Origin: an uncultured Erysipelotrichaceae bacterium
Lineage (GTDB): Bacteria > Bacillota_I > Bacilli_A > RFN20 > CAG-288
Direction of reading: 5' to 3'
Assembly (NCBI GenBank): GCA_902771745.1
Contig: CACXYG010000044.1
Coordinates: 4,127-13,023 of the forward strand
Length of the DNA: 8,897 nucleotides
How positions within the stretch are numbered: the first letter of the stretch is position 1; each line of letters begins with the position of its first letter. Made by a program: the position numbers and the translations under genes. The notes beneath the pieces were generated by a model. The model was not told where the DNA came from. It saw only the letters and a program-made list of their open reading frames with translations, and made no database searches. Below, one piece after another: positions 1 to 6,179 of this stretch.

Positions 1-711
1 GAAAAACCATATTTCCAATTCAATGAAGAGAAAAAAGATGCCAAGTTGTTCTTCGAGCATTTCAAAGAAGTTTATAACTACGCTCAGAAATACAATAAGT
101 TTGTCTCCATCATCTCTGGTAACCATGATACCAAACGTATCTCCGCTTGGTTGAATCCAGAAGAATTAAAGTTCTACTACACCTTCATGTTCACTTCTCC
201 AAACGTTCCTTTTATGTATTATGGTGATGAACTTGGTATGAAGTTTGAAGAAAATCTCTCCTCTGTGGAAGGTGGTTATAAGAGAACAGGTACGAGAGCC
301 CCAATGCAATGGGATAAAAGTAAAACTGCAGGTTTCTCCAACGCTAAAAAGCTCTATATCCCTGTCAATCCTGACCGCAAAGGACTCTCGGTAGCAGAAG
401 AAGAACAAGACCCCGATTCCTTATTGGAATTTGTCAAAACCTTGATCAACTTCAAGAGAACCCATCTCGCTTTAGATAACGATGCAAACTTTGAACTGGT
501 CAAGACAACGGGTTATTCTCCATTAGTCTATATCAGAAAGAAATACACTGAGAAACTACTGATTGCCATCAATCCATCCAACAAGAAATATTCCGTCTCT
601 TTCACCCCAGACTTCAAAGGTCATTCCCTTTTCTCAATCGGTGAAGCCACCATCGATTCTGAAAAAGCCAAGATCAAACTCTCTCCTCGTTCTTTGATCA
701 TCATCGAGTAA
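1..711 (+). CDS. GH13 alpha-glucosidase-like enzyme, C-terminal part (5' end outside window)
   Basis: The reading frame is open from base 1, so the start lies upstream; 236 residues are visible. They cover the end of a glycoside hydrolase family 13 barrel and its C-terminal beta domain. Conserved region IV is seen as SGNHD (residues 39-43 of the fragment), which holds the histidine and aspartate next to the active site. It is followed by PNVPFMYYGDELGM (67-80) and RAPMQWD (99-105), close to the RTPMQWD of oligo-1,6-glucosidases and related alpha-glucosidases. The tail ends in a PRSLIII strand typical of the C domain. The catalytic nucleophile and acid/base lie upstream of the window. The likely role is cytoplasmic cleavage of alpha-glucosidic bonds in oligosaccharides. 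Exact substrate (isomaltose, maltodextrin, trehalose or sucrose type) cannot be fixed from this part. The next gene starts 4 bases after its stop. Confidence 0.88.
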   Translation, partial: EKPYFQFNEEKKDAKLFFEHFKEVYNYAQKYNKFVSIISGNHDTKRISAWLNPEELKFYYTFMFTSPNVPFMYYGDELGMKFEENLSSVEGGYKRTGTRAPMQWDKSKTAGFSNAKKLYIPVNPDRKGLSVAEEEQDPDSLLEFVKTLINFKRTHLALDNDANFELVKTTGYSPLVYIRKKYTEKLLIAINPSNKKYSVSFTPDFKGHSLFSIGEATIDSEKAKIKLSPRSLIIIE

Positions 712-715
712 AATT

Positions 716-1066
716 ATGGTATTAGATAAAATCATTGATATTAACGATATCTATAAAGAGATTCTTCATTCCGATAACGGTATCATCTTAAAATGGTCCA
801 AAGGTAGAAGCTCAGCTTCCTATACCACCTACATGGCCGTCTTTGAAAAAAGGATGTTCCGCAACGGACAAGTCGCTAGCGCATCCTTATTATTTGTCAT
901 CGGCGCGGATTCTATGACTTGTGATATCATCACCTCTGGTGGTGGTAAAGTCGCCTTTGATCTATCCGATAGTGTCAACCGCAACTTCTATGACAAGATG
1001 ATTGCCACTCTAGAAAAAATCGGTTTTACTAAAGATAGTCAAGACGAATATATGGCCGCAATGTAA
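716..1066 (+). CDS. small protein of unknown function (possibly DUF6054-like)
   Basis: This is a complete 116-residue protein. It has no signal peptide and no membrane segment. The middle alternates polar and hydrophobic strands (YTTYMAVFEKRMF, then VASASLLFVIG), followed by a glycine-rich ITSGGG turn at about residues 72-77 and a C-terminal helix. The strand pattern and the ITSGG motif remind me of the small DUF6054 family of Firmicutes, but this is recall of a pattern, not a search. The gene starts 4 bases after the GH13 stop codon and has only a weak GAG at 706-708 as ribosome site, so translation is probably coupled to the gene before it. A strong terminator follows directly. Function is unknown; co-transcription with a glucosidase does not prove a sugar-related role. 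Confidence 0.75.
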   Translation: MVLDKIIDINDIYKEILHSDNGIILKWSKGRSSASYTTYMAVFEKRMFRNGQVASASLLFVIGADSMTCDIITSGGGKVAFDLSDSVNRNFYDKMIATLEKIGFTKDSQDEYMAAM

Positions 1067-1070
1067 ATCA

Positions 1071-1112
1071 ACCTCTGATGAAGATAATCACTTCGTCAGA
1101 GGTTTTTTGTTT
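1071..1112 (+). terminator. Rho-independent terminator of the GH13 unit
   Basis: The arm at 1071-1083 (ACCTCTGATGAAG) pairs with 1091-1103 (CTTCGTCAGAGGT) over 13 base pairs with a single G-T wobble, around a 7-base loop. A run of six T (1103-1108) follows, then GTTT. It begins 5 bases after the stop of the small gene, as expected for the end of that transcript. Confidence 0.9.
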
Positions 1113-1135
1113 GGCTAAAAGAGAATAACAGGCAT

Positions 1136-1160
1136 GCAAAAAGCCACCCGAAGGTGGCTT
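1136..1160 (-). terminator. Rho-independent terminator of fba with a UUCG loop
   Basis: Read on the minus strand, AAGCCACC, then TTCG, then GGTGGCTT form a perfect 8-base-pair stem closed by C-G around a UUCG tetraloop, the unusually stable cUUCGg type. The T tract runs out of the stem (plus-strand A run 1138-1142). It lies 8 bases beyond the fba stop codon and faces the terminator of the opposing unit about 30 bases away. Confidence 0.88.
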
Positions 1161-1168
1161 AATTTAAT

Positions 1169-2053
1169 TTAGTAGTTGGCCTTGTTTTCAGAACCGAAGA
1201 GCTTGATCTTTTCTTCGACCTTGGCGCAGATGGCTTCGAAACCTGGCTTTAAGAGCTTACGTGGGTCATAACCCTTAGCTTCATTGGCGGCAGTTGGATC
1301 AGCCTTACCAGCGGCACAATACTTGATGGTAGCATCAGCAAAGACTAACTGGCAGTCAGTGTTGACGTTGATCTTGGAGACACCTTCCTTGATGGCTCTG
1401 GTGATCTGATCATCTGGAATACCAGTACCACCGTGTAAAACGAGTGGGATGTAACCAGTAGCTTTGTTGATCTGTTCCAAAGCATCGAAGTGAAGACCCT
1501 TCCAGCCTTCTGGATAGATGCCGTGGATGTTACCGATACCAGCAGCTAAGAAGTCGACACCTAAAGAGACCATCTTCTTGCATTCTTCTGGATCAGCGAC
1601 TTCACCATCAGCGGTGATGCCGTCTTCGGTGCCACCGATGGCGCCGACTTCAGCTTCAATGGATAAACCCTTATCGTGGGCAAGATTAACTAATTCAGTA
1701 GTCTTGGCAACATTCTCTTCGAATGGGAGAGAAGAACCATCGAACATGATGGAAGAATAGCCAGCTTCGATACAAGCCTTGGCAGCTTCATAGTTACCAT
1801 GGTCAAGATGTAAAGCGACTGGGACAGTGATGCCCAAGGCTTCATCCATAGCCTTGACTAAAGCGGCGACGACCTTATAACCACCCATGTACTTGGCAGC
1901 GCCCATGGAAGTGGCGATGATGACTGGGGAATTCAACTTCTGAGCAGTAAGAAGAATAGCCTTAGTCCATTCTAAGTTGTTGGTATTGAAGTGTCCGACA
2001 GCGTAGTGTCCAGCCTTGGCGGCCTTCAACATTCTTGTAGCATTGACAATCAT
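1169..2053 (-). CDS. fba: class II fructose-bisphosphate aldolase
   Basis: This cytoplasmic zinc enzyme splits fructose 1,6-bisphosphate into glyceraldehyde 3-phosphate and dihydroxyacetone phosphate in glycolysis, and works in reverse in gluconeogenesis. The protein is full length (294 residues). Visible family signatures are HLDHG (residues 82-86; catalytic Asp84 and zinc ligand His85), EAEVGAIGG (133-141; Glu135), GNIHG (174-178; zinc ligand His177), LHGGTG (206-211; zinc ligand His207) and INVNTDCQLVF (228-238). The GNIHGxYPxxWxGL stretch resembles the Lactobacillus/Streptococcus form rather than the E. coli one. The start is supported by GAGAGG about 10 bases upstream (plus strand 2064-2069). 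Tagatose-bisphosphate aldolase is a related alternative, but the motif set fits Fba better. The gene has its own promoter and terminator. Confidence 0.95.
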   Translation of the reverse strand: MIVNATRMLKAAKAGHYAVGHFNTNNLEWTKAILLTAQKLNSPVIIATSMGAAKYMGGYKVVAALVKAMDEALGITVPVALHLDHGNYEAAKACIEAGYSSIMFDGSSLPFEENVAKTTELVNLAHDKGLSIEAEVGAIGGTEDGITADGEVADPEECKKMVSLGVDFLAAGIGNIHGIYPEGWKGLHFDALEQINKATGYIPLVLHGGTGIPDDQITRAIKEGVSKINVNTDCQLVFADATIKYCAAGKADPTAANEAKGYDPRKLLKPGFEAICAKVEEKIKLFGSENKANY

Positions 2054-2084
2054 TTGAGTAAAACCTCTCTTTCAATCTTTAATT

Positions 2085-2113
2085 ATTTTAGTTTCTCCTA
2101 TAACAAGTTGCAA
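2085..2113 (-). promoter_or_regulatory. predicted fba promoter
   Basis: On the minus strand TTGCAA (plus 2108-2113) and TAAAAT (plus 2085-2090) are separated by exactly 17 bases, a good match to a sigma-A promoter (4/6 and 5/6 to consensus). Transcription would start near 2078 and give a leader of about 25 bases that contains the ribosome site. A repeat pair lies just upstream. Confidence 0.65.
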
Positions 2114-2130
2114 TCATTTTGTACTGGAGT

Positions 2131-2181
2131 TTGTGCATTTTAACTATCGCTTAGTCATATTTTGCGCATTTGTACTAACGC
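2131..2181. repeat. pair of imperfect 20-base direct repeats upstream of fba
   Basis: The unit at 2131-2150 and the unit at 2162-2181 are the same at 16 of 20 positions (shared TTG.GCATTT..ACTA.CGC). They are 31 bases apart start to start, close to three turns of the DNA helix. Relative to the predicted fba start they sit at about -53 to -72 and -84 to -103. A shorter related stretch (ATTTTGTACT, 2116-2125) lies near the -35 box. This could be a binding site for an activator; no regulator is identified. Confidence 0.5.
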
Positions 2182-2205
2182 AGGTATAAAAATAGCAAAA
2201 AGTGC

Positions 2206-3588
2206 TTATTTGTTCTCGTATCTCGCAATTGTATTCTTGGTGTAATCGATGGCTTCTTTGACGTAAGGCTTATCAAATTCCACAAAGTAACCATTGCCTT
2301 CGACATAACGGATGGTCAGATTCTGATTCTTATATTCTATCTTCCATTTGATCTTTTTCTGCACAGGGCCGATCAGGCACCCGGCTTTGGCAAAATCCTG
2401 GAGACAATCCATCTCGCTAGGCCAGACTTTAAAGAAGTCACCTTCTTTGATCAAGACGTTGATCGGACGAATAGATTTTCCATCCCTTCTGACTTTGGGT
2501 AAGCCTTTGTGAACAAGACTAGATGGGATATAGGTTTTTCCTTCATCATCTGAGTAGCAACGAAGACGTAGGATATTCTGACTATTTAATGGTTCATCTC
2601 TACTGGTGAAGTAGGTATCTTTTTCATAGGTAATCTTATGAAGCTTGGAATGACGAATGATATGATCAATCGCTTCCCAGGACTTGGTTTGCATCTCCAT
2701 CTTGGTGGTATAAAGAGTTCCTTCTTTCATCTCCATGAAAGTCATGTCATTGACAAAGACGACATCGGCATGATCCTTATTAGGAAGAATGGTGTTGATG
2801 TAACTTGGAACGATATATTTGAAATATAAGGATGTGGTAAAGACACTAGAAGCACTGGTCTCTTTAGCGTCGCGGATGATTCTTCTCAAATAGAGGGTCT
2901 TCGGGTCGCTATCGATGAAGTTGGTGATCAAGTTCTTATGGTCAAAAGATTTCACCAAGGATGGTGTCAAGGCATAGATACCTTCCATGATGATGACATC
3001 ACATTCTTTGCCATCAAGAAAGACATTGGTAGGGACTCTTTCTGAGACCACTTTGGAATACTTCTTCTTTTCGATAGTTCCACCTTTTAATAAGGTATGA
3101 ACATCTTGACTGGCTTCTTCCATATCATAGACCGTAGGCTCATCAAAATTGAGGACCTTCCATTCTTCATGAAGTCCTTTTAAGAATTTCTCTTTATCTT
3201 CGTCATTGAAGTATTTGGCAATGACCGGTTCTATTTTGACTAAGGCTTCTTCATCATATTTCTTGTCAAAAGGGATATCCGTAATGACACTTTTGATGTC
3301 ACTAGCAATCTTTCGGATATCTTTTAAAGAATTATTAAAATAGTGAAGATTAACTTTGTTGGAGATGATTCCTGATAAACCGAAGTTGTAGGAATCTAGT
3401 GAGATAGATAAGGGGTGATGGCCTTTGGCTTTCAAAAACTGAGCAAGAAGACTAGAACAATAACTCTTACCAGAGCTAGAAGCACCAGCGATGATGACTA
3501 CCGTCTTATCATGCTTTTCTAGGCATTCTTCAATCAAGTCGATATTGGCAGAGACCCACTTATCCGGATGATGAACAAAATAACTCAT
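2206..3588 (-). CDS. uridine kinase-like P-loop NTPase fused to a CYTH-like domain
   Basis: The protein has 460 residues and two parts. Residues about 28-285 look like the phosphoribulokinase/uridine kinase family: Walker A GASSSGKS (35-42), LDSYN (64-68), IIMEGIYAL (199-207) and YLRRIIRD (233-240). Residues about 290-455 look like a CYTH (triphosphate tunnel) domain: a first strand with EMQTK (298-302) in place of ExExK, EKDTYF (322-327), LRLR (340-343), then KKIKWKIEY and VEGNGYFVEFD (429-439). The usual Firmicute uridine kinase-like proteins carry an N-terminal TGS/tRNA-synthetase-like part instead, which is absent here. Plant TTM1/TTM2 have this same kinase-then-CYTH order, and at least one is a pyrophosphatase. 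The substrate here is unknown: nucleoside, nucleotide, pyrophosphate or other polyphosphate are all open. The start has AAAGGA (plus 3594-3599) at good distance. It is the last gene of a three-gene unit, 21 bases after cvpA-like. Confidence 0.8.
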   Translation of the reverse strand: MSYFVHHPDKWVSANIDLIEECLEKHDKTVVIIAGASSSGKSYCSSLLAQFLKAKGHHPLSISLDSYNFGLSGIISNKVNLHYFNNSLKDIRKIASDIKSVITDIPFDKKYDEEALVKIEPVIAKYFNDEDKEKFLKGLHEEWKVLNFDEPTVYDMEEASQDVHTLLKGGTIEKKKYSKVVSERVPTNVFLDGKECDVIIMEGIYALTPSLVKSFDHKNLITNFIDSDPKTLYLRRIIRDAKETSASSVFTTSLYFKYIVPSYINTILPNKDHADVVFVNDMTFMEMKEGTLYTTKMEMQTKSWEAIDHIIRHSKLHKITYEKDTYFTSRDEPLNSQNILRLRCYSDDEGKTYIPSSLVHKGLPKVRRDGKSIRPINVLIKEGDFFKVWPSEMDCLQDFAKAGCLIGPVQKKIKWKIEYKNQNLTIRYVEGNGYFVEFDKPYVKEAIDYTKNTIARYENK

Positions 3589-3609
3589 AGAATTCCTTTC
3601 TTAAAACAA

Positions 3610-4389
3610 CTAGGCACCAGTGATAGCCGCCGTATTGGTGGAAATCCACTGGAACAAGTTACTGGCCGTGCTATAGAAGAGTCGAGCAATGGAGAAGCCA
3701 TTCGCCTCAGCGACATTCAAATCCTGATCGATGAAGTCCTGAATGCCAGTATAGCCAAAGTGGGCGGAGATCTGTGCGACCAAGGTCAAGACAATCATGG
3801 CCGTAATAAGGGTGATGGTGCTTTTGGCAACACGGGCAATCACACCGGCGATTCTACCCATCAAGGTCTTACCATCTTCGCCAAACAAGGAACCTTCTTT
3901 CCATAATGGAGAGAGAATGGCTTTGACTAAAATAAAGGTAACTAAGAATAAAACGATATAGACGACAGCGATGATGGTCAAAGAAGCAAAGGAACTGGCA
4001 ATGGCATCGCCGACACTACCGGAGGCATCCTGAATGTTGTTGATGACAAAGCCGTGGAACAAGCCAGGAATATTGATTTCATTTAAGGCGGTAGCAATCT
4101 GGTTTTTACCAGCGGTGACATCCGTGGTATAAACAGAAGCAGCGGTGAACGCTTCGGTGGTTGGAAGTAAACCATGATAAGCGTTCTGGATGTGATAGGA
4201 CAAATCCGTCTGAGCGATGAAATGACTTAAAGGACTACCAAAGAAGTAAGTGACAACAAAACCGACTTCCGTAGCAAAGGAAGTTAACTTCTTTTTGTTG
4301 AAGCCAGTGATGAGACCCCAGAAGACCGACAAGACTAAGAAAACGATGATGACGATATCCATGACACCGAAATTGATGCCTTCAAACAT
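3610..4389 (-). CDS. CvpA-like membrane protein
   Basis: This is a 259-residue integral membrane protein. The N-terminus (MDIVIIVFLVLSVFWGLITGF, about residues 10-30) is the typical CvpA opening: a membrane helix followed by a Gly-Phe turn and basic residues. Further hydrophobic segments are at about 36-52, 134-158 and 182-207. Between the second and third lies a polar region of about 80 residues that ordinary CvpA proteins of around 160-180 residues do not have. CvpA was first linked to colicin V production in E. coli; the biochemical role of the family is unclear. AAAGGAG (plus 4400-4406) supports the start. It lies 26 bases after the DJ-1 gene and 21 bases before the kinase gene, so the three are probably one transcript. 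The stop is TAG, the only non-TAA stop in the window. Confidence 0.75.
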   Translation of the reverse strand: MFEGINFGVMDIVIIVFLVLSVFWGLITGFNKKKLTSFATEVGFVVTYFFGSPLSHFIAQTDLSYHIQNAYHGLLPTTEAFTAASVYTTDVTAGKNQIATALNEINIPGLFHGFVINNIQDASGSVGDAIASSFASLTIIAVVYIVLFLVTFILVKAILSPLWKEGSLFGEDGKTLMGRIAGVIARVAKSTITLITAMIVLTLVAQISAHFGYTGIQDFIDQDLNVAEANGFSIARLFYSTASNLFQWISTNTAAITGA

Positions 4390-4415
4390 TTTAGATTTTC
4401 TCCTTTATATACAAT

Positions 4416-4949
4416 TTAATAATAGATAGAATCCTTCACTTTTTGTGCGTATTCTTTACCGCAGAGGGTTTCGACAATGGCAAAGCCAAAGTCGATGACA
4501 GCGGCTGCACTTCTACCGGTGATGAACTTGCCGTCGACCACCGCATACTGATCGACATAGGTTCCCCCGAAGTCTTCATTCATGCTAGTAAAGCAGGTGT
4601 ACTTCTTTCCCTTGAGCAATCCGAGATGACCAAGGATAGTCGGACCAGCACAGATGGCTGCGATATATTTGTCGTGAGAAGCGAAATTCAAGATCATCTT
4701 CAAGAATTCTGGATTTCTCTCTTCGGCGATATACTCAGGACCACCAGGGATGATCAGCATATCGTATTCATCGATATTGACATCTTTAAGATTGACCAAA
4801 TCGGTGATATTGACGCCATATCTTCCCAAAGCATGCGTATTATCGATTGCTGCAAAGGTGACATCTAATTGTGCTCGTCGCAAAATCGCAAGTGTACCAA
4901 CCGCCTCGATATCCTCGAAGCCATCGGTGACTACCATCAAGATTTTCAT
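4416..4949 (-). CDS. DJ-1/PfpI family protein
   Basis: A complete 177-residue protein of the DJ-1/ThiJ/PfpI superfamily. The reactive cysteine sits in AAICAGPTIL (Cys100), the classical nucleophile elbow; the partner acid is Glu15 in GFEDIEA. The sequence also has IIPGGPEYI (66-74) and a C-terminal GRSAAAVIDFGFAIVE helix, as in the DJ-1/YajL group. Members have been described as protective against oxidative or glyoxal stress, as glyoxalases or deglycases, and some as proteases or chaperones; the family alone does not settle which applies here. It is the first gene of the minus-strand unit and has a perfect AGGAGG (plus 4957-4962) 7 bases before the ATG. Confidence 0.9.
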   Translation of the reverse strand: MKILMVVTDGFEDIEAVGTLAILRRAQLDVTFAAIDNTHALGRYGVNITDLVNLKDVNIDEYDMLIIPGGPEYIAEERNPEFLKMILNFASHDKYIAAICAGPTILGHLGLLKGKKYTCFTSMNEDFGGTYVDQYAVVDGKFITGRSAAAVIDFGFAIVETLCGKEYAQKVKDSIYY

Positions 4950-4977
4950 CTTTAAGCCTCCTAAGTGTTTTATTTAT

Positions 4978-5005
4978 TTGTTTTAGTTATAATATTTTAT
5001 ATAAT
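4978..5005 (+). promoter_or_regulatory. predicted promoter of the aguA unit
   Basis: TTGTTT (4978-4983) and a perfect TATAAT (5000-5005) are 16 bases apart. A second perfect TATAAT lies at 4988-4993 because a 12-base stretch is duplicated. With the downstream box, transcription would begin near 5012, leaving a leader of about 20 bases before aguA. The -35 match is only 3/6. Confidence 0.5.
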
Positions 5006-5009
5006 ATTT
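4988..5009. repeat. short tandem repeat carrying two -10-like boxes
   Basis: TATAATATTT occurs at 4988-4997 and again at 5000-5009, a 12-base period. Each copy contains a perfect TATAAT on the plus strand. It lies in the centre of the divergent promoter region. Confidence 0.7.
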
Positions 5010-5017
5010 CGGGTAAA
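4989..5017 (-). promoter_or_regulatory. possible promoter of the DJ-1/cvpA/kinase unit
   Basis: On the minus strand TTTACC (plus 5012-5017) and TATTAT (plus 4989-4994) are 17 bases apart (4/6 and 5/6 to consensus). This overlaps the divergent aguA promoter in the only gap between the two head-to-head units (4950-5032). The DNA is so AT-rich that chance matches are likely, so the exact boxes are uncertain. Confidence 0.4.
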
Positions 5018-5032
5018 AATAAAGATAAAAAT

Positions 5033-6178
5033 ATGAATTCTATTTTAAAAGATTACGAAACAATTTCGTCCTTTGTCTTTCCATTTGAAGGTGAGAGACA
5101 TTTATGCACTATTATTGCGCTTCCCTACAGGGAAGACACCTGGAGAGAACATGCTGCTCCAGCCTTGGAAGAATTTTTGAATGTCGTCAAAGCCATCTCC
5201 GCTTATGAGATGGTTGTCGTCATCATCGATCCGAGATTTGACGCTTCTGTCTGTACTCGTTTCCAGATGAAGAACACCCACATCTTACGTTTGAAGTATG
5301 ATGATTCCTGGATGAGAGATTCTCTTCCAGTCTTCTTAAAAGATGAAGTCAACAAACGCCTGGTTGGTGTCGACTTTGGTTTCAACGCCTGGGGTGGAGA
5401 CTTCGATGGTTTATATAAGCCATGGGATGATGATAACAACTTAGGTAAGTACACTCTTTTAGAGTTGATGATCCATCGTTATGCGGATAAGGATTTCATC
5501 TTGGAAGGTGGTTCTATCCACACCGATGGTCAGGGTACCTTGCTCACCACCGAGGAATGTTTACTTTCGGAAGGTAGAAATAAGAACATGTCTAAGGAAG
5601 AGATTGAAGAAAGACTCAAGAAAGACTTGAATGTCTCTAAGGTCTTATGGCTTCCTTATGGCATTTATAATGATGAGACCAATGGTCATGTCGATAATAT
5701 CTGTTGCTTCCTTGCTCCTGGGGTTGTCGCTCTTGCCACCACCGATGACAAGAATGATCCTCAGTATGAAAGAAGCATGAAGGATAAAGAATATCTAGAA
5801 AGTGTCACCGATGCTAATGGTAACAAGCTTACCATCGTCGAACTTCCTTTACCAAAGGTTCAGTATTTGACCAAGGAAGAAGCCGATGGCATCGTCGCTG
5901 ATGAAGATGCCGTTCAGAGACAAGAAGGTAGAAGACTGGCTGCTAGCTATGTCAACTTCTACATGGGTGAAGACTTCTTGATCTGTCCACAGTTCAACGA
6001 TGAAAAAGATGCTGTGGCGGTCAAGATCTTATCTGACTTCTATAAGAACACCAAGGCTATCGTACCCGTTTATTCCAGAGAGATTCTATTAGGCGGTGGT
6101 AATATCCACTGCATCACCAAGCAGGTCCCATTCATGGAACCTGGTTATGATATCGAACCAAAAGAAGGAGACAAGTAA
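5033..6178 (+). CDS. aguA: agmatine deiminase
   Basis: The enzyme hydrolyses agmatine to N-carbamoylputrescine and ammonia. It belongs to the guanidino-group modifying (peptidyl-arginine deiminase-like) superfamily. The protein is full length (381 residues), with DDSWMRD (90-96), GFNAWGG (116-122), the EGGSIHTDG segment (158-166), NGHVDN (217-222; catalytic His219) and GGGNIHCITKQ (354-364; nucleophile Cys360). The segment LAASYVNFY (302-310) is also characteristic. The start has no strong ribosome site (only AAAGA at 5021-5025), unlike the two genes after it, but the N-terminus has the expected length and no other in-frame start fits better. It is the first gene of a plus-strand unit and is followed by the enzyme for the next pathway step. 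Confidence 0.95.
   Translation: MNSILKDYETISSFVFPFEGERHLCTIIALPYREDTWREHAAPALEEFLNVVKAISAYEMVVVIIDPRFDASVCTRFQMKNTHILRLKYDDSWMRDSLPVFLKDEVNKRLVGVDFGFNAWGGDFDGLYKPWDDDNNLGKYTLLELMIHRYADKDFILEGGSIHTDGQGTLLTTEECLLSEGRNKNMSKEEIEERLKKDLNVSKVLWLPYGIYNDETNGHVDNICCFLAPGVVALATTDDKNDPQYERSMKDKEYLESVTDANGNKLTIVELPLPKVQYLTKEEADGIVADEDAVQRQEGRRLAASYVNFYMGEDFLICPQFNDEKDAVAVKILSDFYKNTKAIVPVYSREILLGGGNIHCITKQVPFMEPGYDIEPKEGDK
6165..6170 (+). promoter_or_regulatory. ribosome binding site that fixes the GTG start of aguB
   Basis: AAGGAG lies inside the last codons of aguA, 9 bases before the GTG at 6180. It supports this start over the ATG codon farther upstream in the same frame (6096), which lies inside aguA and would add 28 residues unlike the family. 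Confidence 0.85.
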
Positions 6179-6179
6179 A

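Noticed and set aside
2186..2208. Terminator after the kinase-CYTH gene on the minus strand
   Set aside because: Only a 4-base stem (AGCA/TGCT) overlapping the stop codon precedes a five-T run; too weak to call, so read-through into fba remains possible.
3568..3906. Plus-strand frame of 112 residues opposite the cvpA-like gene
   Set aside because: It lies antisense to a membrane protein with clear family features and ribosome site; its own sequence shows no recognisable domain.
4443..4868. Plus-strand frame of 141 residues opposite the DJ-1 gene
   Set aside because: The minus-strand gene has the DJ-1 catalytic motifs and a perfect AGGAGG site; the antisense frame is a shadow with no family features.
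6096..6179. Longer aguB reading frame starting at an ATG inside aguA
   Set aside because: The extra 28 residues overlap aguA out of frame and do not look like the family; GTG at 6180 has a good ribosome site and gives the usual length and N-terminus.
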